From Photobacterium sp. JCM 19050 (GTDB lineage: Bacteria > Pseudomonadota > Gammaproteobacteria > Enterobacterales > Vibrionaceae), in the NCBI GenBank assembly GCA_001310455.1, contig BAXG01000039.1, forward strand, positions 1 to 55,282: DNA of 55,282 nucleotides, read 5' to 3'. A program made the position numbers and the translations under genes. The notes beneath the pieces were generated by a model, which saw nothing but the letters and a program-made list of their open reading frames with translations, had not been told where the DNA came from and did not search any database. Of the stretch, positions 30,474 through 40,956 are shown in pieces; the stretch's first letter is position 1, and every line of letters starts with the position of its first letter.

Positions 30474-31130
30474 ATATCACCCCTACGAATCCATGTTGGT
30501 CGCCTTTGCTGCCGGAGAACTCCCGACCTCCCTCACCATTGCTGTTTCTGCCCATGCTGAAATGTGCCTGAGTGTCAGGCTAAAATTGACAAGTACACAC
30601 AAGCATTGGCCGAAAAGGCTTTTAATACCGCTCAAGAAGAACCTGAAAACCAATCCGGACATTTTGGCGGAATGCTTGAGAGTATTTTCCACTCTACTGA
30701 TACCGCTGACGACACGAAGCTTGTCCCGTCACCTCCGTCAACTGTCACTGTGTGTGGGGATGTTTACCAGTTACCCAGAGCGCTGAGACGATTCAGCGAT
30801 ACGAGCTGGAGTTCTATCGGTGCAATCAGCCGTGCAAGGCTGCCCCTTAACGAAGGTCCAGTGAGATCAAGCCTGCTTCACATTCAGGCTGACGGGTCTG
30901 TTCCTGCGCACACTCACAGCGGCTATGAGCTCACCCTTTTATTAGACGGTGAGTTCGAAGATGAAAACGACAAGTACGCACCCGGCGATTTTATCTGGCT
31001 CGACAGCCAACATCATCATACGCCTTACACAAAAGAAGGTTGCCTTTGTTACACAGTTGCCGATGCCCCGTTACATTTCACTAAGGGTATGAGTAAACTG
31101 CTCAACGCGGTTGGAAACGTAATTTATTGA
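30466..31130 (+). CDS. chrR: ChrR-type zinc anti-sigma factor with cupin domain, one frameshift
   Basis: Anti-sigma factor that holds the ECF sigma until singlet oxygen or related stress. The N-terminal ZAS domain has H-x3-C-x2-C (HAEMCPEC), and the C-terminal cupin keeps the metal ligands in HTHSGYE and the later HHHTP. The break is exactly inside the zinc motif, near 30569: EMC is followed by PECQAKIDKY in another frame, repaired by one C. Repaired length 221 aa. The shared overlap with the sigma gene supports a coupled pair. Confidence 0.9.
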
Positions 31131-31160
31131 TTTGAATCGCAAACTTATTAAAACCTTCAG

Positions 31161-31190
31161 GCGATTGAACTTTGTTTAATCGCTTTTTTT
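31161..31190 (+). terminator. Rho-independent terminator of the sigma/anti-sigma operon
   Basis: GCGATT-gaactttgttt-AATCGC followed by TTTTTTT, 30 bases after the chrR stop. Confidence 0.85.
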
Positions 31191-31333
31191 ACGCCAAACC
31201 CCAACACAGCAACACACATACACTCCTTGACAGAAACGTAAACGATATTAAATTACATATATTTAACATCTCTCAGTGTTTTATTTTATTTATTTCTTTA
31301 CACGACAACACATATCTTGATTAAATCATCTGT

Positions 31334-31416
31334 ATCCAAACTATCTCAAGATGACGTCAGTACGCTTAACTATCAATGCTTTCCGGTACTGGCCTGCATC
31401 CTGAGATAGTTTGGAT
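31334..31416. repeat. Small palindromic intergenic element (83 bp)
   Basis: Perfect 15-bp terminal inverted repeats ATCCAAACTATCTCA / TGAGATAGTTTGGAT, with a second inner pair (CAGTAC / GTACTG). The termini resemble those of the TATACCCAAACCACCTCA family elsewhere in the window (shared CCAAAC and CTCAAGATG), so it may be a short relative. It has no coding capacity. Confidence 0.75.
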
Positions 31417-31452
31417 TAACACACAATAATATTTAGATATGCGAGAACACAC

Positions 31453-32688
31453 ATGCAAACACATTTACGTCTCCCGAGCTTCCTCCGGGGAAGTCTTATT
31501 TCCCAGATACTGATAGGCATCATTGCCGGTGTTTTAGTTGCTACCTTTTCTCCTGACAGTGCGCGCGCGGTTGGGCTGCTTGGCAGCCTTTTCGTAAGTG
31601 CTCTGAAGGCAGTCGCTCCTATTCTGGTGTTCGTTCTGGTTGCCGCCTCAATTGCTAACCAAAAGCGCGGCCAGCACACCAACATGAAACCGATAATCGG
31701 GTTGTATCTATTTGGTACGTTCGCCGCTTCGGTAACCGCAGTTGCTATGAGTTTCCTTTTTCCGACAACTCTGACTCTGGTAACGCATAACGCAACGGTT
31801 GCCCCGCCAGAAGGCATTTCTGCCGTTTTGAGCACCCTACTGTTCAATATCGTAGATAACCCGGTTAATGCACTCATGTCCGGTAACTTCATCGGCATCC
31901 TCGCCTGGGCTATTGCACTGGGTATTGCGTTGCACCACGCCTCTGCGGAAACCAAGCAAGTGTTCTCAGATATCTCTGACGGTATCTCGTCTATTGTGCG
32001 CTTTGTAATTAAACTGGCACCTCTGGGTATCTTTGGTCTCGTTGCCAGCACGTTTGCCGATACCGGCTTTGAAGCCCTGGCAGGTTACACCCATCTGCTG
32101 GCCGTTCTGTTGGGTTCAATGGCAATTATCGCACTTGTAGTGAACCCGCTGATTGTTTTTTACAAAACCGGTACCAACCCTTATCCACTGGTATTCCAAT
32201 GTTTGCGTGAAAGTGGCATCACCGCATTTTTCACCCGCAGTTCTGCGGCCAACATTCCTGTAAACATGGCGCTGTGTAAGAAGCTGAACCTGGACGAAGA
32301 TACCTACTCTGTATCCATTCCATTGGGTGCGACTATTAACATGGCAGGTGCGGCAATCACTATCACCGTGCTGACACTGGCAGCCGCTCATACACTGAAT
32401 ATTTCCATCGACCTGGCAACAGCCATTCTGCTCAGCGTTGTTGCAGCGGTATCTGCGTGTGGTGCGTCCGGTGTTGCAGGTGGTTCACTGCTGCTGATCC
32501 CATTGGCTTGTAACCTGTTCGGGATTCCCAATGAAATTGCGATGCAGGTCGTTGCGGTGGGCTTTATCATCGGTGTAATTCAGGATTCAGCAGAAACGGC
32601 TCTTAACAGCTCTACTGACGTCATTTTCACTGCGGCCGCATGTAAAGCCGTAGAGAAAAAAGCCGCAACAGAACTCAGCACTAACTGA
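31453..32688 (+). CDS. sstT: Serine/threonine:Na+ symporter SstT
   Basis: DAACS-family (SLC1/GltP-like) sodium symporter for L-serine and L-threonine in the inner membrane. The product is 411 aa with the usual ~8 membrane helices and re-entrant loops. Signatures are [14 protein letters not shown] (HP1 serine-rich loop), [15 protein letters not shown], and [16 protein letters not shown] in HP2. Length and N-terminus fit E. coli SstT (414 aa). Intact and monocistronic, ending at a strong terminator shared with convergent mlc. Confidence 0.95.
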   Translation: MQTHLRLPSFLRGSLISQILIGIIAGVLVATFSPDSARAVGLLGSLFVSALKAVAPILVFVLVAASIANQKRGQHTNMKPIIGLYLFGTFAASVTAVAMSFLFPTTLTLVTHNATVAPPEGISAVLSTLLFNIVDNPVNALMSGNFIGILAWAIALGIALHHASAETKQVFSDISDGISSIVRFVIKLAPLGIFGLVASTFADTGFEALAGYTHLLAVLLGSMAIIALVVNPLIVFYKTGTNPYPLVFQCLRESGITAFFTRSSAANIPVNMALCKKLNLDEDTYSVSIPLGATINMAGAAITITVLTLAAAHTLNISIDLATAILLSVVAAVSACGASGVAGGSLLLIPLACNLFGIPNEIAMQVVAVGFIIGVIQDSAETALNSSTDVIFTAAACKAVEKKAATELSTN

Positions 32689-32712
32689 TTCCGACAGCCC
32701 GGTTTCAGACAC

Positions 32713-32741
32713 AAAAATGGAGCGCCCGGCGCTCCATTTTT
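32713..32741. terminator. Bidirectional rho-independent terminator
   Basis: AAAAATGGAGCGCC / GGCGCTCCATTTTT, a nearly perfect palindrome with U-tracts both ways between convergent sstT and mlc. Confidence 0.9.
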
Positions 32742-32753
32742 GTTTTGGTGGTT

Positions 32754-33967
32754 TTAACCTTCAATCAACCGAATCAGCAGGCTGCCGTCATACAGCGCTT
32801 GTTTAACCAGCGCTGCCCCGGCCATGGTTCCCTGAGTGTAAAAACGGGTCTCCATAAACTGCAGGTTTTCACCGTAAGATGGGAGCGCCTGAGATTTCAC
32901 GCACTCTTCAATCGCAGGATACAGAATAGTTTTTGCACGATTGAGCTCACTGCCAATCATCACCTTCTGTGGGTTGAAAAGGTTAACAAGGATAGCGATA
33001 CCCCGCCCCAGGTGTTGACCAAGTTCAATGATCACACGTTGGGCGACACCGTCACCGAACACTGCCGCGGTACAGAGTGATTCAATGGTAAGCGGCTGAT
33101 CCCTTAACATGGAAGGGTGCCCTTCACTCAACAGCTGTTCCGCTTTCTCCAGAGCCGCAGACAAGCTGACTTCCGTCTCCAAGCATCCATAATTGCCACA
33201 ATGACAGCGTTTACCATAAGGTTTAATCTGGATGTGTCCGATTTCCCCAATGTTTCCAACCCGGCGCTGGAGTACCGTTCCATCCACCATGATGCCGGCA
33301 CCGACGCCATTGTGAACGGAAACCAGAATGGCGTTTTCTACATCCGCCGCATGTCCGAACAATTTCTCTGCCAATGCCCATGAGCGGGTATCATTACCGA
33401 CAAAACCGGCAGACCTGTTGCCTGGTGAATCGCCTTACCCAGCTCAAGGTTCCTGACGTCGTAATGAGGCATTTGCATGACAATGCCGTCCTCACTGTCA
33501 ACCAGACCGGGAAGGGAAATCGCTACACTGGTTACGCGATCAAGTGTTGCTGAATGCCGCTGGAAAAACTGGTTTATTTCAATAAGCAGGTGGTCAAGCA
33601 CTTCATCTTGCTGGGTTTGGTTCATCACCACCCGCTCTTCGATAAGAATATCGCCACCCAATTCATGCAAAGCAATGGTAAGATAACCACGCCCCAGCCT
33701 CATGGAGAGGAATTGCCATCCTTCGTTATCCACAACGAGACCGATAGCAGGTCGTCCCCGGCTGCTTGGTTCCTGATATTCGGTTTCTTTTATGAGATGC
33801 GCTTCGAGCAGTTCCCGGGTGATTTTGGTAATACTGGCAGGTGCCAATTGGCTGCGTTTGGAAAGTTCGATTCGAGAAATTGGGCCAAATTTATCAATGA
33901 GCTTATATACAGTCCCCGCATTATTTCTTTTTATGTGGTCTATGTGACCCGGCTGGGCGACGTACAT
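32754..33967 (-). CDS. mlc: ROK-family repressor Mlc, one frameshift
   Basis: Global repressor of sugar PTS genes. The N-terminal winged HTH (ISRIELSKRSQLAPASITKI) is followed by the ROK fold with GLVVDNEGW, VAISLPGLVD, HNGVGAGIMVDG, and the zinc motif CHCGNYGCLE. The frame breaks near 33385: TGLPV continues FVGNDTRSWALAEKLFGHA once one T is added to the TTTT run. Repaired length 404 aa, against 406 for E. coli Mlc; the C-terminus GSLLIRLIEG is also typical. A CRP-like palindrome lies upstream at 34056-34071. Confidence 0.93.
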
Positions 33968-34055
33968 GCCCTTCTCCCTAAATTAACTTCTAAAAATTGG
34001 CTCAGGTGAATTTTTTTACGTTGCGAAGTAATTGTGAAGCAAAGTGTCATGAGGA

Positions 34056-34071
34056 CGTGATAGATATCACG
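34056..34071. promoter_or_regulatory. CRP-like palindrome between mlc and queE
   Basis: CGTGATagatATCACG resembles the CRP consensus TGTGATctagATCACA, with only the outer base of each arm changed. It is 89 bases before the mlc start. CRP control of mlc is known in E. coli; assignment here is by similarity. Confidence 0.5.
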
Positions 34072-34245
34072 AGATAATTTTGCAGTGGGTCGAATATTGG
34101 AAATCTGACCAACTATATTCAGAAAAAAAGACAACACTTGATGGTTACTTTTACCAATTATTTTTCGAAGGATAAGATGTTTGCTGACGCTGTAAGAGAT
34201 GGCAGATTCCTGCCATAATGCGCAGCCTTATGCGTCTTTGCTACA

Positions 34246-34923
34246 GTGAAAGCCATGTACCAAATCAATGAAGTATTTCAAACCATCCAGGGTGAGGGTA
34301 TCTACACCGGCCAACCGGCCCTATTCGTGCGTCTTCAAGGCTGTCCGGTAGGTTGCCCTTGGTGTGACACAAAACACACCTGGGATGTCATGGAAGAAGA
34401 CCAGAGGGATTTTGGAATCATTATTACGAAAGAGCAGGAATCTTCGCTCTGGGCAAACGTCAGCCCAGACACATTGATCCAACATTTTTCAGATTGCGGT
34501 TATACAGCAAAGCACGTGGTTATCACCGGTGGCGAGCCTTGTGTGCATGACCTTTTTCCGCTGACAGAGGCTTTGGAAAATGCCGGTTACCAATGCCAGA
34601 TTGAAACAAGCGGTACCTATCGAATTCAGGCATCCGAAAATACCTGGGTCACGGTGTCGCCAAAAATCGCAATGAAGGGAAAGCTTCCTGTATTACCTGA
34701 AGCATTAGCAAGAGCAAATGAGATTAAGCATCCGGTTGGCACTGAAAAGGATATCGACCTGTTGGATGCCCTTTTGGCTGGCGCTTCATTAAGAAGTGAT
34801 GTCACTATCGCCCTCCAGCCAATCAGCCAAAAACCACGCGCAACGTCATTATGTATTGATACCTGTATTGCACGTAACTGGCGGCTGTCTGTTCAGACGC
34901 ACAAATACCTCGCTATCGCCTGA
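34246..34923 (+). CDS. queE: 7-carboxy-7-deazaguanine synthase QueE
   Basis: Radical SAM enzyme of preQ0/queuosine biosynthesis converting 6-carboxytetrahydropterin to CDG. It has the N-terminal signature INEVFQTIQGEGIYTG, the cluster cysteines in CPVGCPWCDTKHTW and the SAM-binding ITGGEPC. The C-terminus (SVQTHKYLAIA) is typical. The GTG at 34246 is two codons before ATG 34255; ATG 34255 (MYQINEVFQ) is equally possible. About 223-225 aa, intact. It converges on queD, the preceding enzyme in the pathway. Confidence 0.93.
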   Translation: MKAMYQINEVFQTIQGEGIYTGQPALFVRLQGCPVGCPWCDTKHTWDVMEEDQRDFGIIITKEQESSLWANVSPDTLIQHFSDCGYTAKHVVITGGEPCVHDLFPLTEALENAGYQCQIETSGTYRIQASENTWVTVSPKIAMKGKLPVLPEALARANEIKHPVGTEKDIDLLDALLAGASLRSDVTIALQPISQKPRATSLCIDTCIARNWRLSVQTHKYLAIA

Positions 34924-34952
34924 TAAAATATTTGTGGTACGCCCAAATAATG

Positions 34953-34978
34953 AAGGCCGCAATGCTGCGGCCTTTTTC
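34953..34978. terminator. Terminator between convergent queE and queD
   Basis: AAGGCCGCA-atgc-TGCGGCCTTTTT with a T-tract on the plus strand, 30 bases after the queE stop. Confidence 0.85.
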
Positions 34979-34982
34979 GGTT

Positions 34983-35357
34983 TTATTCGCCAGTATACAA
35001 GCAACCAGACGTACAGGTCTCTTTGATCATCACCTTGCTAAGCATTGGCAGCTTAGGTTTCAGCTGATCCCAGATCCATTTGGACAGAACTTCACTGGTA
35101 GGGTTTTCAAGCCCTTCAATCTCATTCAGATAGTGGTGATCCAACTGCTCGTAAATGGGCTTGAAAATCGCTTTGATTTCTGAGAAATCGATGACCCAGC
35201 CAGTATGTGGATCGACTTCACCTTCGACATAAATACGCACAACAAAGGAATGGCCGTGAAGACGCCCACATTTATGCCCTTCAGGTACGTGAGGAAGACG
35301 GTGTGCAGCTTCAAAGGTGAATTCTTTAAACAGTTCGGTGGTCATAGTGAAGTTCAT
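34983..35357 (-). CDS. queD: 6-carboxy-5,6,7,8-tetrahydropterin synthase QueD
   Basis: Zinc enzyme converting 7,8-dihydroneopterin triphosphate to 6-carboxytetrahydropterin for queuosine synthesis. The product is 124 aa. [18 protein letters not shown] and RLHGHSF supply the zinc histidines and the catalytic cysteine; ViDFSEIK and [10 protein letters not shown] are also family segments. ATG 35345 (MTTELFKEF) is a second possible start with the more usual length (120 aa). Intact. Confidence 0.94.
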   Translation of the reverse strand: MNFTMTTELFKEFTFEAAHRLPHVPEGHKCGRLHGHSFVVRIYVEGEVDPHTGWVIDFSEIKAIFKPIYEQLDHHYLNEIEGLENPTSEVLSKWIWDQLKPKLPMLSKVMIKETCTSGCLYTGE

Positions 35358-35642
35358 ACTAGTTTTACTGAGGGGTGCATCCTACTTCAAAGCGAAATTC
35401 ATCACAAACTTCACCTTTATCCATCGGTTGCTTTTAGGAACGCTGCAACCCCCTCTCTTTGTCACAATTAACAATTTTGATACTAAAGCATTCAAAGAGT
35501 GAAATCGGTACGCCCCAACATTTCTCGATAAAATAGTGATGGAAAACGTTCACTTATCACACTTTAAAACCTTTTGCGATCAACGACAGATTATTCGCGT
35601 TAACATAGTTTCACATACTTTAAACAGAGTCCGATCTTGGGT

Positions 35643-37249
35643 ATGCGAATAACGTTGGCTAAAAAAATCCTCTTTGCTCTACTTTCAGTGTTTGTCATCG
35701 TGCTGGTTGTCTCTGTCAGCTATGAGTCATACAAGCAAAAAGAAATGGTGCGCGACCTTATCAGCGATCAAATGCTCGACAAGGCAAGCAGCTACTTTGA
35801 CAGCCTTAATATGATGATGCTGACCGGCACAATGTCGCAGAAAGAAGTGTTGCGCCAGAAAGTTCTTTCTCATGAAAATATGGAGAATGTCAGGGTTATT
35901 CGGGGGAACGGTATCACCAACATCTTTGGACCGGGTGATGCCAACCAAAAAGCTGTCGATGATATAGACAAACGCGCCCTTGGCGGCGAAACCATCACAC
36001 AAATCAGCGACACCGAAGGTGCCAAAAGACTGGTTGTCGCTTTACCAATGAAAGCCAGCAGCGATTATCGGGGTACCAATTGCCTCCAGTGTCACATCGT
36101 TGACGAAGGTTCTGTGCTGGGCGTAGTGCGGCTCGAGTACAATTTAGGGCCGATATTTGCTTCTATCACAAAACATTCCCTGGTAAGTGCCAGCATTATG
36201 GCGGTAATTGCATTGGTTGGTTTTATCTTTGCTCTTTTCTTTATCCGGCGAATCGCGATTTCCCCGCTCAAGAAAATGTCCGCCTTCATGCGCCAGACAG
36301 CACAAGATAAAAACCTTGCCGGCAGGATTAATATCCGACAGAACGATGAAATTGGCGATCTGGCAACCAGTTGCAACCAGCTTCTCGATAACTTCTCTGA
36401 CAGCTTGCAACGGGTACAACGCACATCAGAAACCCTTTCTGTTGAAGCGGCTAAACTCATTGACGTTGCACAGCAAACACAGGGGCTCACTGAACGGCAG
36501 CAGGCTGAAACTGAAGACATGTCTGAATCGGTTGATCAGATTCAGCACAATCAACACGATGTTGCCAGCCGGACGACAGAAACAACCGCACTGACCGAAT
36601 CATCACTGGCAAGCGCGAATGAAGGCAGTGCAATGGCCCACCAAGCTGCCGGGGACATAAAGCACTTGGTTGCGAGATTGAAACAGTTCGCAACCAGATT
36701 GATTCAGTAAACAACCAAAGTGAACAGGTTAATAGCATCCTTGATGTGATTCGGGGTATTGCCGAGCAGACCAACCTTCTGGCTCTGAATGCAGCGATTG
36801 AAGCCGCCAGAGCCGGAGAACAAGGGCGAGGATTTGCCGTTGTGGCAGGGGAAGTCCGCAACCTTGCAAGCCGTACCCATGACGCCACCGGGGAAATTCA
36901 GCGAATCATTGAAGATCTGCGCAGTGGAACATCCACCTGCGTTTCGTTAATCGACACAACTTGCGAAAACACCAATGCAAGGGCGGAGACAGTTCAGGCT
37001 CTCTCCGAAGCACTGGAAGTGATCGGGAATCAAGTTAACGAAGTCAACAAACATGCTGTGCAGATAAACACTGACAGCGTTAACCAGACTTCACTGACCG
37101 ACTCACTTCGTGAACGTATTTCCACCGTCACTGAACATGCCAGCCAAACGGCAGTCAACGCTAATGGGGTTAAGCAGATCAGCAGCAAACTTGAACATCT
37201 GGTTGTGGAACTCGAGGGATTAATTAACCAGTTCCAGCTTAAAGGTTAA
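35643..37249 (+). CDS. Methyl-accepting chemotaxis protein with periplasmic CxxCH haem motif, one frameshift
   Basis: Transmembrane chemoreceptor. Membrane helices lie at about 9-27 and 176-203. The periplasmic domain between them ends with CLQCH at about 147-151, a haem c attachment motif, followed by GVVRLEYNL and the second helix. This layout fits the DUF3365/Tll0287-like haem sensor modules known in some chemoreceptors and kinases. A HAMP domain ([10 protein letters not shown]) follows. The frame breaks near 36675 (IKHLV continues [15 protein letters not shown] in another frame), and the signalling hairpin ([20 protein letters not shown] then [12 protein letters not shown]) completes the receptor. 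One added base gives about 535 aa. Start ATG 35643 was preferred over TTG 35637. Confidence 0.87.
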
Positions 37250-37267
37250 CTCTGTATTCCCGGTGAC

Positions 37268-37301
37268 AAAGAGCAGTTTCAGGTAAAGAGCTGCTCTTTT
37301 T
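37268..37301 (+). terminator. Rho-independent terminator of the haem chemoreceptor gene
   Basis: AAAGAGCAG … CTGCTCTTT followed by TT, 19 bases after the stop codon. Confidence 0.8.
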
Positions 37302-37443
37302 CATTTCACCCCGCCTTTGTAAAAGCGAATCGGAGAGATTTCGACCTAGAAATCATCAAATTCCCACCGAATACCTACTCTCTACTTGAAGCGAAAACAA
37401 AGACGGGTAAACTCTCTTACTTGGACTCGTATTAAGATTGATG

Positions 37444-37469
37444 TATCCGGCATTCCTCCCCGCCGGATA
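37444..37469 (+). other. Hairpin in the asnS leader
   Basis: TATCCGGC-N10-GCCGGATA, 25 bases before the asnS start. It could affect translation or mRNA stability. It lacks a U-tract and so is unlikely to be a terminator. Confidence 0.4.
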
Positions 37470-37494
37470 AGCCCAACGGAGATAATAGCTAATT

Positions 37495-38895
37495 ATGACT
37501 TACGCGCCTGTAGCAGACGTACTGCACGGCAAAGTCGCTGTCGATTCAGAAGTGACTGTGCGTGGTTGGGTTCGTACCCGCCGCGACTCAAAGGCCGGCA
37601 TTTCATTCCTTGCCGTTTATGACGGTTCATGTTTTGACCCTATCCAGGCCGTAGTTCCTAATGAGCTGAATAATTACGAGCAGGAGATCCTTCGCCTGAC
37701 TACCGGTTGTTCTGTTGAGGTTACCGGTAAAGTGGTTGAATCCCCAGGGCAAGGCCAGGCGTTTGAAATGCAGGCGACTGCCATTAAGGTTGTTGGTTGG
37801 GTTGAAGATGCTGATACCTACCCGATGGCAAAAACACGCCACTCTATCGAGTATCTGCGTGAAGTTGCCCACCTGCGTCCGCGCACCAACGTCATTGGTG
37901 CGGTAGCGCGTGTTCGTAACTGCCTTTCTCAGGCAATTCACCGCTTCTACCACGAGCAGGGTTTCTTCTGGGTTTCTGCTCCGCTGATCACAGCTTCTGA
38001 CTGTGAAGGTGCCGGTGAAATGTTCCGAGTTTCTACTCTGGACATGGAAAACCTGCCACGCACTGACAAAGGCGCTGTTGACTACAACGAAGATTTCTTC
38101 GGCAAAGAAACGTTCCTAACTGTATCTGGTCAGTTGAACGCAGAAGCGTATGCCTGTGCACTGAGCAAGGTGTACACCTTCGGCCCAACATTCCGCGCAG
38201 AAAACTCAAACACCAGCCGCCACCTGGCAGAATTCTGGATGGTTGAGCCGGAAGTTGCCTTTGCTGAACTGGATGACGTTGCTAAGCTGGCAGAAGACAT
38301 GCTGAAGTATGTATTCAAAGCCGTTCTGGAAGAGCGTCGTGATGACCTTGAGTTCTTTGCCCAGCGCATCGACAAGAACGCCATTACCCGCCTGGAACAG
38401 TTTGTAACCTCTGACTTTGCCCAGGTAGATTACACGGATGCCATCCAGATTCTGCTGGATTCCGGTAAAGAGTTCGAATTCCCTGTTGAATGGGGAATCG
38501 ACATGTCTTCTGAGCACGAGCGTTTCTTGGCTGAAGAGCACTTCAAGGCGCCGGTAATCGTTAAGAACTACCCGAAAGACATCAAAGCGTTCTACATGCG
38601 TATGAACGATGACGGTAAAACCGTTGCTGCGATGGATGTTCTGGCTCCGGGTATCGGTGAAATCATCGGTGGTTCACAGCGTGAAGAGCGTCTGGACATT
38701 CTGGATGCACGTATGCGTGAGATGGGTATCGACCCAGAGCACATGAACTGGTACCGCGACCTGCGCCGCTACGGCACTGTGCCGCACGCCGGTTTCGGCC
38801 TGGGCTTTGAGCGACTGGTTTCTTACGTAACAGGTATGGGTAACGTTCGTGACGTAATCCCATTCCCTCGTACGCCACGCAACGCCGCATTCTAA
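37495..38895 (+). CDS. asnS: Asparaginyl-tRNA synthetase AsnS
   Basis: Class IIb aminoacyl-tRNA synthetase. The product is 466 aa, the same length as E. coli AsnS. An N-terminal OB fold ([20 protein letters not shown]) precedes the catalytic core with motif 2 ([21 protein letters not shown]) split over short blocks and motif 3 ([15 protein letters not shown]). Codon use is strongly biased to preferred codons compared with neighbours, as expected for a highly expressed gene. Intact, with its own terminator. Confidence 0.97.
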   Translation: MTYAPVADVLHGKVAVDSEVTVRGWVRTRRDSKAGISFLAVYDGSCFDPIQAVVPNELNNYEQEILRLTTGCSVEVTGKVVESPGQGQAFEMQATAIKVVGWVEDADTYPMAKTRHSIEYLREVAHLRPRTNVIGAVARVRNCLSQAIHRFYHEQGFFWVSAPLITASDCEGAGEMFRVSTLDMENLPRTDKGAVDYNEDFFGKETFLTVSGQLNAEAYACALSKVYTFGPTFRAENSNTSRHLAEFWMVEPEVAFAELDDVAKLAEDMLKYVFKAVLEERRDDLEFFAQRIDKNAITRLEQFVTSDFAQVDYTDAIQILLDSGKEFEFPVEWGIDMSSEHERFLAEEHFKAPVIVKNYPKDIKAFYMRMNDDGKTVAAMDVLAPGIGEIIGGSQREERLDILDARMREMGIDPEHMNWYRDLRRYGTVPHAGFGLGFERLVSYVTGMGNVRDVIPFPRTPRNAAF

Positions 38896-38920
38896 CGTTT
38901 CTGTGACGCACCAAAATGCA

Positions 38921-38951
38921 AATCCCCTGCTGTGAGGCAGGGGATTTTTTT
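38921..38951 (+). terminator. Rho-independent terminator of asnS
   Basis: AATCCCCTGC-tgtgag-GCAGGGGATT followed by TTTTT. Confidence 0.9.
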
Positions 38952-38973
38952 ATTTAAGGCACCATGAAAGGTT

Positions 38974-39132
38974 TCATCGAATCAGTTCATACAGCACCAC
39001 GCCTACACCGGTGAGCAAGAGGCATACAAGCAGAATCTTAACCAGATTGGTTTGTGTTGTTTCGCTGAGTTTATTCTGCGCAATCAGAAATGCCAGAACA
39101 GCCAATACACCGATCGCTAACCATTTAATCAT
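38974..39132 (-). CDS. Small membrane protein, 52 aa
   Basis: From ATG 39132 (after GGAGGGG) the ORF encodes MIKWLAIGVLAVLAFLIA, a short polar link containing KLSETTQTN, and a second hydrophobic helix (LVKILLVCLLLTGVGVVLY) ending ELIR. It is thus a two-helix hairpin inner-membrane protein of unknown function. The reading frame can be extended to 39156, but the ribosome binding site favours 39132. I do not recognise a named family. Confidence 0.65.
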   Translation of the reverse strand: MIKWLAIGVLAVLAFLIAQNKLSETTQTNLVKILLVCLLLTGVGVVLYELIR

Positions 39133-39599
39133 AAGCGTTATCCCCTCCTGCTGCATGCTGAAAGAATCGAATGCAGACCCTGCGCGAAGGATGATTTCAA
39201 CCGGTTAAACCCATAGATTAACCCGGCTGCCATCAAACTTACCTTTTGTTTATACCCAAACCACCTCAAGGTGCGTCATTCAGAGTGCTTTCAGTGCGTT
39301 CAATTCAAGGATAATACCTGAAGGAATGGCTGTTCCCTTTCAAAGGTATTTGACACAGAAGTGGACGCACTGAAACCCTCCCGAAGGGCGAGGTGGCTTG
39401 GGTATAAAGACTATCTGTTTGGCCACTGGATTCCCATACTTTTCAGTTGAATGGCATATCCAAGTGAAAAGCGTCACATTTTCCCACCTTTAACTCGAAT
39501 ATAAGATTCACTGGCACAATCCAGCTCCTGTTTTAAATAAGGCAGTATTCTCTTGTACCCATATATCGGTATATCAGTTCATTCAGGAGGACAGAAACC
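39133..39599. other. Intergenic region before aqpZ
   Basis: This 467-base region is dominated by the palindromic repeat at 39251-39406. The remainder is an AT-rich aqpZ leader (39407-39599), whose AGGAGG lies just before the aqpZ start. No other gene was seen. Confidence 0.6.
39251..39406. repeat. Palindromic intergenic element with TATACCCAA termini (156 bp)
   Basis: Outer arms TATACCCAAACCACCTC (39251-39267) and its reverse complement with one mismatch (39390-39406). Nested inside are TTTCAGTGCGT (39289-39299) / ACGCACTGAAA (39365-39375) and AATACCT / AGGTATT flanking AGGAA / TTCCC. Nearly the whole element can fold into one long hairpin. The termini match copies A and B near the left end of the window. 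Confidence 0.85.
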
Positions 39600-40289
39600 A
39601 TGTTAAAAACCCTCACAGCGGAATTTATTGGAACCTTCTGGCTGGTGCTGGGTGGTTGTGGCAGCGCAGTGCTTGCAGCGGCTTTCCCCGAGGTCGGTAT
39701 CGGGTTGTTAGGTGTATCTCTTGCTTTCGGCCTTACCGTTGTCACCATGGCATACGCCGTCGGACACATCTCAGGGTGTCACCTTAACCCGGCAGTAACG
39801 GTAGGACTGTGGGCCGGAGGACGGTTCGAAGCAGGTAAAGTCTTTCCCTATATTCTTGCCCAGGTATTGGGCGGGTTTATCGGCGCGCTTGTGTTGTACC
39901 TGATTGCAAGTGGTCAGCCAGAATTCAGCCTTGCAGGTGGCATGGCGTCTAACGGTTATGGTGAACACTCTCCGGGTGGCTACTCACTTGGGGCTGGGTT
40001 CATCACCGAAGTGGTCATGACCTTCTTCTTCCTGTTTGTCATACTCGGCGTCACTCACAAACTTGCAACACCTGCAATGGCCGGGTTGGCGATTGGCCTT
40101 TGCCTGACGCTCATTCACCTCATAAGCATTCCGGTAACCAACACATCCGTCAACCCGGCACGAAGTACCGGCCCGGCATTGATTGTTGGGGATTGGGCGC
40201 TGGGGCAATTGTGGCTGTTTTGGATTGCCCCAATAGCGGGCGCGATATTAGCCGGGATTGTATACCGTTGGCTATGCCCGGATGAATAA
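39600..40289 (+). CDS. aqpZ: Aquaporin Z
   Basis: Water channel of the inner membrane, 229 aa with six helices. NPA motifs are at 63-65 (HLNPAVT) and 185-187 (SVNPARS). The selectivity-filter His (LIHLIS, about 173) and Arg (188) are those of water-specific AqpZ rather than GlpF. AGGAGG precedes ATG 39600. Intact and monocistronic. Confidence 0.95.
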   Translation: MLKTLTAEFIGTFWLVLGGCGSAVLAAAFPEVGIGLLGVSLAFGLTVVTMAYAVGHISGCHLNPAVTVGLWAGGRFEAGKVFPYILAQVLGGFIGALVLYLIASGQPEFSLAGGMASNGYGEHSPGGYSLGAGFITEVVMTFFFLFVILGVTHKLATPAMAGLAIGLCLTLIHLISIPVTNTSVNPARSTGPALIVGDWALGQLWLFWIAPIAGAILAGIVYRWLCPDE

Positions 40290-40377
40290 TACCAATTGGA
40301 CAAAATCATCAGTCAGAAATGACGACGGTGAAATCGTTCAAATCAAGTCGCACTGAGTTCAGCAGAAACCGTTCAGG

Positions 40378-40799
40378 TTATTCGCTACCTTCACCGGTTA
40401 ACGGGCAGTTTAGCATCCACCGGATGCCGTATTTATCAACAACCTGCCCGAACCGGGCGCTCCAGAACATTTCGCTCAACGGCATGATGATCTGCCCGCC
40501 CTGGCACAGCGCATCAAACACTTTGTCCTGCTCTTCCGGATCACAGAAATTAATCGCAAGCGCCACTGAGCCACTGCCGGTAATAGGTTCATCAATCATG
40601 CCTCTGACGCCATGAAAGAAATTCCCGAAGATTCGAATTCAGCGTGCATAATTCGATCGCTGTCCACCTCCAGCAGTTCTACCGGTGCATCAGCAAATGT
40701 CTGCATCAATATGATCTCTCCATCGAAACACTCGCAATAAAACTGCAAGGCTTCCAGACATTTACCCGAAAAAGTGATGTGGGGTTTCAGCGTTTCCAT
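40378..40799 (-). CDS. PhnB/YjdN-like VOC-fold protein, one frameshift
   Basis: A 140-aa member of the glyoxalase/bleomycin-resistance (VOC) superfamily of the PhnB/YjdN type. METLKPHITFSGKCLEALQFY is the usual start of the first repeat; WSARFGQVVDKYGIRWMLN near the end is diagnostic. GAGG precedes ATG 40799. The frame breaks near 40605: ISFMASE continues GMIDEPITGSG after one G is restored (gaGGGc). The function is unknown; no phosphonate genes are adjacent. Confidence 0.85.
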
Positions 40800-40956
40800 A
40801 ACCGTCACCTCAATCAGCGGTCTGAATGAATTAAAGGATAGCAGGTTATAAGAAAGTTCGAGAATTAGCGGAGAAAATGCCTCAAATACGCTACAAAACG
40901 CACTGAACGCCGGACCTTATTAGTGCAACATTAAAGGCTAAATTGATGTGATGTGA

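Larger units (their letters stand above)
31131..31452. other. Intergenic region chrR / sstT
   Basis: This 322-base region contains the chrR terminator, an AT-rich stretch (about 31240-31320) and a small palindromic repeat (31334-31416) directly before the sstT leader. I see no ORF or RNA gene. Confidence 0.6.

Noticed and set aside
34141..34245. preQ1 riboswitch before queE
   Set aside because: Only a short hairpin (ATGGCA / TGCCAT) is visible; the characteristic A-rich pseudoknot tail is absent.
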